In this document: positions 34,562-43,806 of the stretch, one piece after another
Position numbering within the stretch: the stretch's first letter is position 1
Layout of the letters: each line of letters opens with the position of its first letter
Made by a program: the position numbers and the translations under genes
From: Streptomyces sp. SBT349
GTDB lineage: Bacteria; Actinomycetota; Actinomycetes; Streptomycetales; Streptomycetaceae
Direction: 5' to 3'
Assembly: GCF_001083795.1 (NCBI RefSeq)
Contig: NZ_LAVK01000013.1
Location: 1 to 46,127 of the forward strand
DNA length: 46,127 nucleotides
The notes under the pieces: generated by a model
The model's database searches: none
What the model was told of the DNA's origin: nothing
The model's input: only the letters and a program-made list of their open reading frames with translations

Positions 34562-37500
34562 GTGACCACCGATCTGACCCTGCTGCCGCGCGTCGCCTAT
34601 CGGGGACAGGAGGTCACCGCGCCCCGGCTCCGTGGCCTCCTCGCGCTGCTCGCGGGCGACCTGCGCACGGGCTGCGGCACCGAGCGGCTCGTGGCAGGGC
34701 TGTGGCCGGACGAGTTGCCGGAGCGGCCGGGAAAGGCGGTGCAGGTCCTCGTGTCCAGGGCGCGGTCGCTGCTGGGCGCCGATGTCATCGCCAGCACGCC
34801 GACCGGATACCGGCTCACCCTCGCCGAGGACCAGGTCGACAGCTCCGCGCTGCTGCTCCGGGCCGCCGCGAGCGCGGACCGGGCCAGGGCCGGGGACCAC
34901 GCGGGGTCGCTGGCGGCGGCCGAGGCCGGGCTGGCGTTGTGGGAGGGCACCCCGGACGGCGTCGGCGGCACCGACGACCCCGTGGCCTCGTTGCGCACCG
35001 AGCGCGCCCCCGTCCGCGGCACGCTCGTGCGTGCGCGGGCGCTCGCGCTCGCGCGCCTCGGGCGACACGCGGAGGCGGCCGGGCCGCTGGCCGTGGCCGC
35101 CGCGGAGCATCCGCGCGACGAGGAGGTGCTCGCCGAGCTGCTGCGCGGCGAGGCGGCGACGGCGGGTCCCTCCGCCGCGCTGACGCGGTACGAGGCGTAC
35201 CGCCGTGAGCTGCGCGACGAGCTCGGCACGGATCCGGGGGCCGGGCTCAAGGCCGTGCAGCGGGAACTGCTGCACGGCGAGGCTCCGTTGGTCCGGCACG
35301 GCGTGCCGCACGACCCGAACCCGCTCCTCGGCCGGGGCGAGGACATCGCGGAGGTGCGGCTGCTGCTGCGCGCCTCCCGCGCCGTCACCGTCGTCGGCCC
35401 CGGCGGCCTCGGCAAGACCCGGCTCGCGCACGCCGTCGGCCGCCGGGCCGAACAGCGCGTGGTGTACTTCGTGCCGCTCGCGGGCGTCACCGCCGACGGG
35501 GACGTGGCCGCGGAGGTGGCCTCCGCGCTCGGCACGGGCGAGGGGCGGCACGGCGCCATGAGCGGCCATGCCTCGGCCGACCCGGTGCCCGGCATCCTCG
35601 GCGTGCTCGGCTCCGGGCCCGCCCTGCTGGTCCTGGACAACTGCGAGCAGGTCATCCGGGGCGCGGCCGACCTCGTGCGGGCCCTGGTCTCCTCGTCGAA
35701 GGACCTGCGGGTGCTCGCCACCAGCCGGGCCCCCCTCGGCCTGACATCGGAGGCGGTGTACGCGCTGCCGGAGCTCGGACTCGACACCTCCATCGAGCTG
35801 TTCACGCAGCGGGCCAGGGCCGCCCGGCCCGGCGTGGAGCTGCCGCGGGACGCGGTGGCCGAGCTGTGCCGCCACCTCGACGGGCTGCCGCTCGCCGTGG
35901 AACTGGCCGCCGCCCGCGTGCGGGTGCTGTCCGTACCGGAGATCGCCCGCCGCCTCGGCGACCGGTTCGCGTTGCTGCGCGGCGGGGCCCGGGACGTACC
36001 GGAGCGGCACCGCACGCTGCACGCGGTCGTGGACTGGAGCTGGAACCTCCTCGACGAGGACGCCCGCGCCGCGCCGCGCACGCTGTCCGTCTTCCCCGGC
36101 GGCTTCTCCGGCGAGGCGGCGGAGCAGGTGCTGGGCGAGGACGCGCTGCCGCTGCTCGAACAGCTGGCCGATCAGTCGCTGGTGACCGTGGCCGACACCC
36201 CGGCCGGGGTGCGGTTCCGGATGCTGGAGACGGTGCGGGAGTTCAGCGCGGCCCGGCGCGCGGAGGCGGGTGAGGACGAGGAGGCCATCGGCCGCTTCCT
36301 CGCCTGGGCGCGGGGCTTCGGCCTCGCGCATCACGACGTGCTCTTCGGCGCCGAGCCCCTCGCCCACTGGGAGTCGCTGCGGGCCGAGCAGGACAACCTG
36401 GTCCTCGCCCTGCGCCACGCCCTCGCCCGCGGGGACGCCCCGACGACCGCGTCCTGCACCGCCATGCTCGCCGCCATCTGGTCCACCGGCTCCAGCTTCG
36501 AGCGCCTCGCCGCCCTCGCCGCCGACACCGGCCCGGCGCTGTCGCACTACCGCCCGGACGCGGCGCACACCGAAGTGGCCCGTACCGCCGCGGCGGTGTG
36601 CACCGCCACGCTCTTCCTCGGCTTCGGCCCCAGCCCGGTGCGCCAGCTCGTCACCCTGCGCCGGCTGCCGCCGGCCCGGCCCGACACCCTCATCCGGGCG
36701 CTCGCCCAGGTGCTGTGCGCGGTGCCGCGGCTCCGGCCGCCCGCGTACGCGGCGTTGCAGGAGCTGTGCGACAGCCCCGAACCGATGCTCTCGGGCATCG
36801 CCGAGGCCGTCGCCAGCTATGTCTGGGAGTACGAGCACGACCTGGAGCGGGCGATCGAGGCCGCCCGCCGGATGGCCGCCGCGCTGGAACCGCTCGGCAA
36901 TCCCATCGCCGAGATCCTCTCCCAGGGCCGGCTGAGCGAGCTGAGCCTCCACGCCGACCGGGGCGAGGAGGCGTACGAGCGGCAGCTGGCCATATTCGAC
37001 GCACTGCACCGGCTCGGCGACCACGGCGACTCCATCGGCGTCCGCTGGGGCCTGGCGCTGGCCTGCCTGCAACGTGGCACCGTGGACGAGGCCGAGGAGT
37101 GGCTGCGGCAGGCGGAGGAGGACCAGTCGGCGAACGCCGGGCTCTACATGCCCGATCTCGGGATCCGCGCCGAGATCGCCATCGCCCGCGGCACCACCGA
37201 GGTCGGCCTCGGGCTGTGGCGGCGGGCGGTGGCCAGGCTGCGCGAGAACGGGCCGGGCCAGTACCCGGACCCGTATCCGGACCCGTATCCGGACCCGTAC
37301 ATGGACCCGTGGGCGCTACAGATCTTCGGCACCGCCCTGACCGCGCACGCGTGGGCCGGACGGCTGGAGCCGGTCGGGGGGCTGCTGGTGGAACTGCGGG
37401 AGCGGCTGCGCGCGCTGCTGGCCCGCCGGGCCGCCCCCTCTCCCCAGCTCTCGGCGTACGGCACCGCGCTGTACGGGCTCGCCGTGGCCGGGCTGACCGC

Positions 37501-37711
37501 GGGCGACGCCTCGGCGGTGCGGCTGCTGGCGCTGGCCGAACGGCTGGGCGTGCTGCGGGAGTTCCAGCCGACGATGGCCGCCGACCGGGCCCGGCGGGCG
37601 GCCCTGGACGCGGACGGGGCGGCGTACACCGACGCGGTGTCGGAGTACGCCGCCCTCGGCCGGGACGGGCTGCGGGAAGCCACCCGCGCGGCTATCGCGG
37701 ATCGCGGTTGA
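34562..37711 (+). CDS. SARP/AfsR-type regulator: BTAD + NB-ARC + helical repeats
   Basis: The 1049-aa protein starts with an OmpR-like winged helix (about 1-85, ERPGKAVQVLVSRARSLLGA), then a BTAD domain (about 92-245, YEAYRRELRDELGTDPGAGL). The NB-ARC ATPase has an intact P-loop VVGPGGLGKTRLA and Walker B ALLVLDNCEQV. A long TPR-like C-terminus follows. A 12-bp tandem repeat encodes YPDPYPDPYPDPYMDP near residue 900. SARPs activate secondary-metabolite genes. None lies in the window; the nearest candidate targets are the ABC and MFS pumps. Its end overlaps the convergent permease by 20 bp. Confidence 0.9.
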   Translation: MTTDLTLLPRVAYRGQEVTAPRLRGLLALLAGDLRTGCGTERLVAGLWPDELPERPGKAVQVLVSRARSLLGADVIASTPTGYRLTLAEDQVDSSALLLRAAASADRARAGDHAGSLAAAEAGLALWEGTPDGVGGTDDPVASLRTERAPVRGTLVRARALALARLGRHAEAAGPLAVAAAEHPRDEEVLAELLRGEAATAGPSAALTRYEAYRRELRDELGTDPGAGLKAVQRELLHGEAPLVRHGVPHDPNPLLGRGEDIAEVRLLLRASRAVTVVGPGGLGKTRLAHAVGRRAEQRVVYFVPLAGVTADGDVAAEVASALGTGEGRHGAMSGHASADPVPGILGVLGSGPALLVLDNCEQVIRGAADLVRALVSSSKDLRVLATSRAPLGLTSEAVYALPELGLDTSIELFTQRARAARPGVELPRDAVAELCRHLDGLPLAVELAAARVRVLSVPEIARRLGDRFALLRGGARDVPERHRTLHAVVDWSWNLLDEDARAAPRTLSVFPGGFSGEAAEQVLGEDALPLLEQLADQSLVTVADTPAGVRFRMLETVREFSAARRAEAGEDEEAIGRFLAWARGFGLAHHDVLFGAEPLAHWESLRAEQDNLVLALRHALARGDAPTTASCTAMLAAIWSTGSSFERLAALAADTGPALSHYRPDAAHTEVARTAAAVCTATLFLGFGPSPVRQLVTLRRLPPARPDTLIRALAQVLCAVPRLRPPAYAALQELCDSPEPMLSGIAEAVASYVWEYEHDLERAIEAARRMAAALEPLGNPIAEILSQGRLSELSLHADRGEEAYERQLAIFDALHRLGDHGDSIGVRWGLALACLQRGTVDEAEEWLRQAEEDQSANAGLYMPDLGIRAEIAIARGTTEVGLGLWRRAVARLRENGPGQYPDPYPDPYPDPYMDPWALQIFGTALTAHAWAGRLEPVGGLLVELRERLRALLARRAAPSPQLSAYGTALYGLAVAGLTAGDASAVRLLALAERLGVLREFQPTMAADRARRAALDADGAAYTDAVSEYAALGRDGLREATRAAIADRG

Positions 37712-38483
37712 ACTGCGCCTTCGACCAGAAGGAGCCGAGCACGGCCAGCCCCAGGCACCAGGCGACCGCCAGCCATCCGTGGTGCCCGATCTCGGTGCCG
37801 AGCAGCAGGCCGCGCAGGGTCTCGATGGCCGGGGTGAACGGCTGGTACTCGGCGATCGGCCGGAACCAGCCCGGCATGGCGTCGGCCGGGACGAAGGCCG
37901 TCGAGATCAGCGGCAGGAGGATCAGCGGCGTCGCATTGTTGCTGGCCGCCTCGGCGTTCGGGCTGCCCATGCCCATCCCGACCGCGATCCAGGTGAGCGC
38001 CAGGGCGAACAGCGCGAGCAGCCCGCACGCCGCGAGCCACTCCAGGACGGTGGCGTCGGTGGAGCGGAAGCCGATGGCCACGGCGACGGCGCCGACGACG
38101 ACCACGCTGGCGACGGACTGGAGCACGCTGCCCACGACGTGCCCGATGAGCACGGAGCCGCGGTGGATCGCCATCGTGCGGAAGCGGGCGATGATGCCCT
38201 CGGTCATGTCGGTGGAGACGGACACCGCGGTGCCGACCACGGTGCTGCCGATGGTCATCATCAGGATGCCCGGGACGAGGTAGGCGATGTACTCGGAACG
38301 GTCGGCGCTGCCGCCGCCGATGCCCGCGCTCATCGCGTCGCCGAAGATGTAGACGAAGAGCAGCAGCAGCATGACGGGCGTGAGCAGCAGGTTCAGGGTG
38401 AGGGAGGGGTAGCGCCGCGCGTGCAGGAGGTTGCGGCGCAGCATCGTGGACGAGTCGCGGACGGCAAGGGGCAGGAAGCTCAT
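37692..38483 (-). CDS. ABC-2 type transporter permease (DrrB-like), copy 2
   Basis: This 263-aa paralogue of the permease at 30035-30835 has the same topology and motifs. Its first 48 codons fall in the 871-bp identical block; beyond that substitutions appear (for example VQGIVARF in copy 1 is TEGIIARF here). The ATG overlaps the ATPase stop (ATGA). The 3' end overlaps the SARP gene's 3' end by 20 bp on the opposite strand. Confidence 0.9.
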   Translation of the reverse strand: MSFLPLAVRDSSTMLRRNLLHARRYPSLTLNLLLTPVMLLLLFVYIFGDAMSAGIGGGSADRSEYIAYLVPGILMMTIGSTVVGTAVSVSTDMTEGIIARFRTMAIHRGSVLIGHVVGSVLQSVASVVVVGAVAVAIGFRSTDATVLEWLAACGLLALFALALTWIAVGMGMGSPNAEAASNNATPLILLPLISTAFVPADAMPGWFRPIAEYQPFTPAIETLRGLLLGTEIGHHGWLAVAWCLGLAVLGSFWSKAQFNRDPR

Positions 38484-39211
38484 CGGACGGTCTCCTCGGG
38501 CTGGTCGGGGACGTCGCTGCCGCCGGTCAGGGCGAAGAACACGTCGTCGAGGTCGGGGGTGTGCACGGTCAGTTCGTCCGCCTCGATGCCGGCCGCGTCC
38601 AGCCAGTCGAGGATGGAGCGCAGCTCGCGCTGGCTGCCGTCGCTGGGGATCTGCAACGCGAGGGCCTCGTCGTCCCGGGCGGCCTCGCGCAGGGTCGCGG
38701 CGGCGGACTGGTACGCGGCCGGGTCGGCGAACCGCAGCCGCACATGCCCGCCCGGGACGAGGCGCTTCAGCTCCCCGGCGGTGCCCTCGGCGGCGATCCT
38801 GCCGTCGTTCAGCACCGCGATACGGTCGGCGAGTTCATCGGCCTCGTCCAGGTACTGGGTGGTCAGGAACACGGTGACACCGTCGGAGACGAGCTCGCGG
38901 ATGATCTGCCACATGGTGTGGCGGCTGCGCGGGTCGAGGCCGGTGGTCGGCTCGTCGAGGAAGATGATCCGCGGGGCGCCGACCAGCGTCATGGCGATAT
39001 CCAGGCGGCGCTTCATGCCGCCGGAATAGGTGGAGACTGGCTTCTTGGCGGCCTCCACCAGGTCGAAGCGCTCCAGCAGCTCGGCGGCGACCCGGCGGCC
39101 CTCGCGCTTGGACAGGTGGTGCAGGTCCGCCATGAGAAGCATGTTCTCCTCGCCGGTGATCAACCCGTCGACGGCGGAGAACTGCCCGGTCACACCGATC
39201 GCGGCCCGCAC
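38341..39211. repeat. 871-bp block identical to 30693-31563
   Basis: Second copy of the identical block, offset exactly 7648 bp and in the same orientation. It ends inside the ATPase after the codons for RAAIGVTGQ and inside the permease near residue 50. Confidence 0.9.
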
Positions 39212-39448
39212 GGCCTGCGGGTCGGTGGCCAGGTCGTGGCCGCCGACGTGCAGGTCGCCGGCGTCGGCGGTGATGAGGGTGGACAGGATCTTCACGGCGG
39301 TGGTCTTTCCGGCGCCGTTGGGCCCCAGGAGGGAGAAGACCGTGCCCGCCGGCACGGCCAGCTCGATGCCGTCGAGGACCTTCTTCTCACCGAAGGACTT
39401 GTGCAGCCCCCTGGCCGCGATGGCGAGTGCGTTCGTTGTCGTCGTCAT
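38480..39448 (-). CDS. ABC transporter ATP-binding protein (DrrA-like), copy 2
   Basis: The 322-aa ATPase from ATG 39448 (MTTTTNALAIAARGLHKSFG) has Walker A LLGPNGAGKTTAVKI, signature YSGGMKRRLDI and Walker B IIFLDEPTTGLDP. An in-frame upstream ATG at 39478 is less likely. It is identical to copy 1 from RAAIGVTGQFSAVDG to the end, but its N-terminal ~85 residues are clearly diverged. It probably forms a homologous exporter with the copy 2 permease. Confidence 0.9.
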   Translation of the reverse strand: MTTTTNALAIAARGLHKSFGEKKVLDGIELAVPAGTVFSLLGPNGAGKTTAVKILSTLITADAGDLHVGGHDLATDPQAVRAAIGVTGQFSAVDGLITGEENMLLMADLHHLSKREGRRVAAELLERFDLVEAAKKPVSTYSGGMKRRLDIAMTLVGAPRIIFLDEPTTGLDPRSRHTMWQIIRELVSDGVTVFLTTQYLDEADELADRIAVLNDGRIAAEGTAGELKRLVPGGHVRLRFADPAAYQSAAATLREAARDDEALALQIPSDGSQRELRSILDWLDAAGIEADELTVHTPDLDDVFFALTGGSDVPDQPEETVR

Positions 39449-39496
39449 GCGGCACACCGTGCGGCAGGGCCGGTTCAACCCGGTTTCAGCGCGGTT

Positions 39497-40918
39497 TCAG
39501 CTCCTTGGAACCGGACGGCGCGGGGCGCCGACCCCGCGGGGGCGGCCCACCGCCCACGCCGCCGGGACTCCGGCCAGGGCGAGCGCCGACGCGGTCCACA
39601 GGGCCGGTCCGAAGCCGTCGATGAACGACTCGGGCGAGGCGTAGCCGCCGTTGTGGGCGAACACGGCGGCGAGGATCGCGATGCCGAACACCCCGCCCAG
39701 CTCCCGCAGGGCGGTGTTCGTGCCGGCGGCCACGCCGGTGTCGGCCGGCGGGACGGCGGAGGTCACGGCGCTGGCCGAGGTGGAGAAGATCATGCCGATC
39801 CCGATGCCCGCGATGACCAGCGGCCAGACCAGCCGTCCGTACGAGACGCCCGGCTCGGTGGCGTACGCCAGCCAGCCGAGGCCGGCGGCCTGGAGCAGCA
39901 GCCCGGCCACCAGGAACGGCCGCTCGCCGAACCGTTCGGCCAGCGCGCCCGCCGTCGGGGCCGCGATCATCGGCATGCCCGTCCAGACCAGGATCCGCAG
40001 CCCGGCCTCCAGGGGCGAGTGGCCAAGACCGATCTGGAAGAGCTGGCTGATCAGGAACAGCGAGCCGAGCAGCGACAGGAACTGGAAGAAGATGACCGCG
40101 TTGGCCCCGACGAAGGCGCGGTCACGGAAGTAGGCGAGCGGCAGCATCGGGTGCCGGGCCCGGCGCTGCCAGGCGAGGAACGCGACCACCAGCGCCGCCC
40201 CGGCGACCAGCGCGCCGATCACCTCGCCGCTGTCCCACCCCGTCTCGGGCGCCCGCACCGGAGCCCAGGTCAGCGCGAACATCCCGGCGGCGACCAGCAC
40301 CAGACCGGCGACGTCGAGCTGCGGGCGCGGGCCGCGGCTCTCCCGCAGCAGCAGCGCGGACAGGGGCACCAGCGCGAGCGTCACCGGGACGTTGAGCCAG
40401 AAGATCCACTGCCAGGAGACCCCCTCGGTGATCGCGCCGCCCAGGACCGGTCCGGCGGCCACGCCCAGGCCGGTGATGCCGCCCCACATGCCGATCGCCA
40501 CCCCGCGCTTCGCCGCCGGGAAGGCGTCGGCGATGAGGGTCAGGGTGAGCGGCAGCACCACGGCCGCGCCCACCCCCTGGGCCACCCGCGCGGCGATCAG
40601 CTCCCCGGCGTCGGACGACAGCGCCGCCGCCACGGAGGCGAGTCCGAATGCCGCCAGACCGATCACGTACATCCGGCGGCGGCCGAAGCGGTCGCCCAGG
40701 GCGGCACCCGTCAGCATCAGGCAGGCGAAGGCGAGGTTGTAGGCGTTGATCGTCCACTCCAGGTCCGCCAGGCCGGCGCCGAGCTCGGTCCGCAGGACGG
40801 GGAGTGCGGTGGCCACCACCACGACGTCCAGCGAGCACAGGAACGCGCCGAGGCCGGCCAGGGCGAGCGTCCAGCCCCGGCGGGCGCCCGGGTGGGGTGG
40901 TATCGGTGTCCGGGACAT
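39497..40918 (-). CDS. MFS transporter (DHA2, EmrB/QacA type)
   Basis: This 473-aa protein has 14 predicted membrane segments. Motifs are LEWTINAYNLAFACLMLTG (TM2), GDRFGRRRMYVIG (motif A) and GLGVAAGPVLGGAITEGVSW (motif C). It is a proton-driven multidrug exporter by family. It lies 48 bp from the start of the ABC ATPase, on the same strand, and could share a transcript. Substrate unknown. Confidence 0.9.
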   Translation of the reverse strand: MSRTPIPPHPGARRGWTLALAGLGAFLCSLDVVVVATALPVLRTELGAGLADLEWTINAYNLAFACLMLTGAALGDRFGRRRMYVIGLAAFGLASVAAALSSDAGELIAARVAQGVGAAVVLPLTLTLIADAFPAAKRGVAIGMWGGITGLGVAAGPVLGGAITEGVSWQWIFWLNVPVTLALVPLSALLLRESRGPRPQLDVAGLVLVAAGMFALTWAPVRAPETGWDSGEVIGALVAGAALVVAFLAWQRRARHPMLPLAYFRDRAFVGANAVIFFQFLSLLGSLFLISQLFQIGLGHSPLEAGLRILVWTGMPMIAAPTAGALAERFGERPFLVAGLLLQAAGLGWLAYATEPGVSYGRLVWPLVIAGIGIGMIFSTSASAVTSAVPPADTGVAAGTNTALRELGGVFGIAILAAVFAHNGGYASPESFIDGFGPALWTASALALAGVPAAWAVGRPRGVGAPRRPVPRS

Positions 40919-41000
40919 GCGGTGGTTCCTCTCCAGCGGTGCGTCCGGTCGTCACGACCGGACGTACAGACCCGGCGGCGGCCGGAAAGGAATCGCGGGC

Positions 41001-41990
41001 TCAGCCCGGCAGGGCGGGCGGCAGGGCGGGCGGCAGCGCGAACCGGTCGAACGGGCCGTGGTCGAGGAACGTGACGATCCGGGCGACGCCGGTGGCGGCG
41101 ACGGTGAGGACCTGCACCGCGTGCGGCAGGTACCGGCGCTCCCCCGCCGCCCACCGGTACGCCGCGAACGCCGGCTGCCCGTTGGCCCAGGTGGGCAGCA
41201 TCCGCAGGGTGCCGGGCGGTCCGAAGACCCGTGCGGCGAGGAATCCGGCGACGGGCGAGCGGCCGGTGAACCAGGTCGGGAGGGGCGGCATCTCCAGCTC
41301 GGCGTCCTCGCGCAGCAGCCGTGTGAGGGCGGCGACATCGGCCGTCTCGAACGCGTGCTGGTACCGGTCGAGCAGCGCGCGCAGGGCGGGCTCGGTGGGC
41401 TCCGCGAGGTCGTCCTCCGCCGGCGCGGCCTCCGCCAGGTGCGCGCGGGCGCGTTGCAGTGAGCTCTTGACCGCCGGGGTCGTGGTGCCGAGCAGCTCGG
41501 CCACCTCGGCGGCGCGCAGCCGCAGCACGTCGCGCAGGATCAGCACGGCGCGCTGCCGGGGCGGCAGGTGCTGGAGCGCGGCGATGAGGGCGAGGCGGAG
41601 GCTGCCGCGCGCCACGACGACGTTCGCCGGATCGGCCGGGGCGATGGCGTCGAGCAGCGCGTCGGGCAGGGGCTGGAGCCAGGCGACCCCGGGCCGCGCC
41701 GGAGCCGGCGGCTCGTCCGGGTCACCGCTCGGGGCGCCGAGACCGGACGGCAGCGGCCGCCGCGCCCGGCGCTCCAGCGCGGACAGGCACACGTTGGTCG
41801 CGATCCGGTACAGCCAGGTGCGAACGGAGGCGCGGTGCTCGAACCGGTCGTAGGCGCGCCAGGCCCTCAGCAGCGTCTCCTGGAGCAGATCCTCGGCGTC
41901 GTCGGCGGAGCCGGACATGCGGTAGCAGTACGCCAGCAGCTCCCGCCGGTGGGCGGCGGTGAGCTGGGAGAACTCCCGGTCCTTGGTCAC
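41001..41990 (-). CDS. ECF sigma factor with SnoaL-like C-terminal domain (SigG/SigX5 type)
   Basis: The 329-aa protein from GTG 41990 (GGAG 6 nt upstream) has sigma region 2 (DAEDLLQETLLRAWRAYDRF), region 4 (RAAEVAELLGTTTPAVKSSL) and a C-terminal SnoaL/NTF2-like domain (about 210-320, LPTWFTGRSPVAGFLAARVF). No anti-sigma gene is adjacent. In this class the C-terminal extension is thought to control activity. The next gene on the same strand is an NAD(P)-binding reductase, a common neighbour of such sigma factors. Confidence 0.9.
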   Translation of the reverse strand: MTKDREFSQLTAAHRRELLAYCYRMSGSADDAEDLLQETLLRAWRAYDRFEHRASVRTWLYRIATNVCLSALERRARRPLPSGLGAPSGDPDEPPAPARPGVAWLQPLPDALLDAIAPADPANVVVARGSLRLALIAALQHLPPRQRAVLILRDVLRLRAAEVAELLGTTTPAVKSSLQRARAHLAEAAPAEDDLAEPTEPALRALLDRYQHAFETADVAALTRLLREDAELEMPPLPTWFTGRSPVAGFLAARVFGPPGTLRMLPTWANGQPAFAAYRWAAGERRYLPHAVQVLTVAATGVARIVTFLDHGPFDRFALPPALPPALPG

Positions 41991-42084
41991 GCGCCGCTCC
42001 CCCTGTGGTCCGTCCGCCGCTGCCCCGTCAGGCAGTGCAGACCGCGGCCACCCGGGGAATTCATCGGCGGCGGGTGCCGCGGGT

Positions 42085-42813
42085 TCAGGAGAGCCAGTCG
42101 GCGTAACGGGTGGGGGCGAGGCGGGCGTCCGTGTCGGTGAGGACGTCCCCCTTGACGACGGCGAACATGCCCGCGGTGGGGTCGGTGACGACGGTGCCGC
42201 CGTCGGCCCGGTGGGACAGGGTGACCCGGCCGAGCTCGTCCAGGGCGAAGACCTCGGGTCCGGCGATGTTGCGGATGCCTCCCAGCGGAGCGCCCGCGGC
42301 GACTTCCGCCACCGCCTCGGCCACGTCCCTGGCGGCGATCGGCTGGATCGGCGTGGCGGGCAGCCGGACCGTGTCGCCGTCGGTGGTCCAGGACATGACC
42401 GCGTCGACGAACTCCATGAACTGCGTCGCGCGGACGATCGAGTAGGGGATCGGTCCGGCCGCGAGGATGTCCTCCTGGAGCGCCTTCGCCCGGTAGTAGT
42501 CCAGCTCGGGTACCCGGTCCACGCCGACGATCGAGAGAATGACGAAGTGGCGGACACCACTCCCCTGGCCCGCGGCCAGAAGGTTGTCCATCGAGACCCG
42601 GAAGAAGGCGGGGGACGCCTCGTCGAAGGTCGGGGAGTTCGTCAGGTTCACGATGACGTCGGCCCCCGCCACCGCCTCGTCCAGTCCCTCGCCGCTGATG
42701 ACGTCGACTCCGGAGGACTGCGAGTGCGGCACCGCCTCGTGCCCGGCGGCGTTCAGGTCACTGACGACCTGCGATCCGATCAGCCCGGTACCGCCGACAA
42801 CCGCGAATTTCAT
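42085..42813 (-). CDS. NAD(P)-binding atypical SDR oxidoreductase
   Basis: This 242-aa protein starts with a Rossmann glycine motif MKFAVVGGTGLIGSQVV and continues with FVILSIVGVDRVPELDYYRA. It matches the atypical SDR (NmrA/HSCARG-like, SDR_a5) group, which lacks the classical YxxxK catalytic pair or uses it differently. Members act as redox sensors or small reductases, often adjacent to ECF sigma factors with SnoaL domains. It lies 94 bp upstream of the sigma gene on the same strand. Confidence 0.88.
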   Translation of the reverse strand: MKFAVVGGTGLIGSQVVSDLNAAGHEAVPHSQSSGVDVISGEGLDEAVAGADVIVNLTNSPTFDEASPAFFRVSMDNLLAAGQGSGVRHFVILSIVGVDRVPELDYYRAKALQEDILAAGPIPYSIVRATQFMEFVDAVMSWTTDGDTVRLPATPIQPIAARDVAEAVAEVAAGAPLGGIRNIAGPEVFALDELGRVTLSHRADGGTVVTDPTAGMFAVVKGDVLTDTDARLAPTRYADWLS

Positions 42814-42937
42814 GGCATGCCTTTCGTCGGGAGATGCATTCGCAATATGGCACAGGTGGCCTCGCGCGGGGTGCCGGGCGTCGATGCGCGCGCACCCCGC
42901 ACGCGTGCGCGCCCCGGATCACCTCCCGGGGCGTGCC

Positions 42938-43792
42938 TCAGGTGAGGAGCGGGAGCACCTCGGCGGTCTCCCGGTCCACCACGCTGACGCGGATCGCCTG
43001 CCCGGCCGGCCGGTCGCGGTGGGCGCCGGCGTCCATGGCGAACAGGACCGAGACCGTCCGGTCCAGCTCGCCGGTGCGGCGCGCGCCCGTGTAGTGCAGG
43101 ATGCGCCAGCCGTCCTCGTCCCAGTGCTCGATCAGGCCCGACCTGATGAGCGGCGCGGCGGTCTCCCAGGCGAGCGATCGCTCCAGCAGCTCGACCGAGG
43201 CGGCCACCGGGGTCTCGCCCGCGTCGCCGCCCAGCGGGTTGCCGAACAGGCGCAGCCGCAGCCGCCGCAGGACGACGCGCACGCGCCGCTCGGGCCCCGC
43301 GGACAGGGCGGCGAGCAGGAGCGCGCCCGCCGCCAGCAGCGCCGTCGCCGCCGCCGGGCTGTCGCCGGCGGCCGACCACCACGGGTCGCCCGCGGCCAGG
43401 GCGGCGGCGCCGCCCGCGGCGACGGCCCCGGCCCTGGCGAAGGAGCGCCAGGTGACGGGCTGGGTGTCGTTGGCCGTGCAGCCGCACGAGGACTCGGGCG
43501 CCACGGCCTTGGCCGCGGCGAGGTAGCCGAGGAAGCCGACGCCGAGCGCGGCCGTCCCGGCGGCCGGGACGGTGGCCCGCGGCAGGGCCAGCAGCCCGGC
43601 CGCGAGCGCCACCTCGGCCACCCCCGTGAGGCGGAGCACCAGGGCGGCCCGGTGCGGCCCACGGACCAGCCGCGGCAGCGCGGTCAGCCCCGCCTGGGCC
43701 AGCAGCGTCCGGCTGGTGACCTTGGCCCCTCCGGTCCACAGGAGCAGCCCGCCCAGGAGCAGCGGCGTCAGACTCGCGGTCAGTGAGAACAT
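42938..43792 (-). CDS. MauE/DoxX-family redox-associated membrane protein
   Basis: The 284-aa protein has four N-terminal membrane segments (LTPLLLGGLLLWTGGAKV, then VAEVALAAGLLALPRA). A CGC motif (Cys103 and Cys105, SSCGCTAND) lies between segments 3 and 4. The last ~120 residues are soluble. MauE proteins support disulfide formation in methylamine dehydrogenase. It lies at the end of a three-gene cluster with a Tat-exported protein and a 16-cysteine protein, a natural partner for a disulfide-forming membrane protein. The role is inferred. Confidence 0.82.
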   Translation of the reverse strand: MFSLTASLTPLLLGGLLLWTGGAKVTSRTLLAQAGLTALPRLVRGPHRAALVLRLTGVAEVALAAGLLALPRATVPAAGTAALGVGFLGYLAAAKAVAPESSCGCTANDTQPVTWRSFARAGAVAAGGAAALAAGDPWWSAAGDSPAAATALLAAGALLLAALSAGPERRVRVVLRRLRLRLFGNPLGGDAGETPVAASVELLERSLAWETAAPLIRSGLIEHWDEDGWRILHYTGARRTGELDRTVSVLFAMDAGAHRDRPAGQAIRVSVVDRETAEVLPLLT

Positions 43793-43806
43793 CCGGGCCT
43801 CCCGGG

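Noticed and set aside
41001..42560. 519-aa minus-strand frame for the sigma factor
   Set aside because: The N-terminal 190 residues are the adjacent reductase gene and its spacer read in another frame. The sigma domain starts at GTG 41990.
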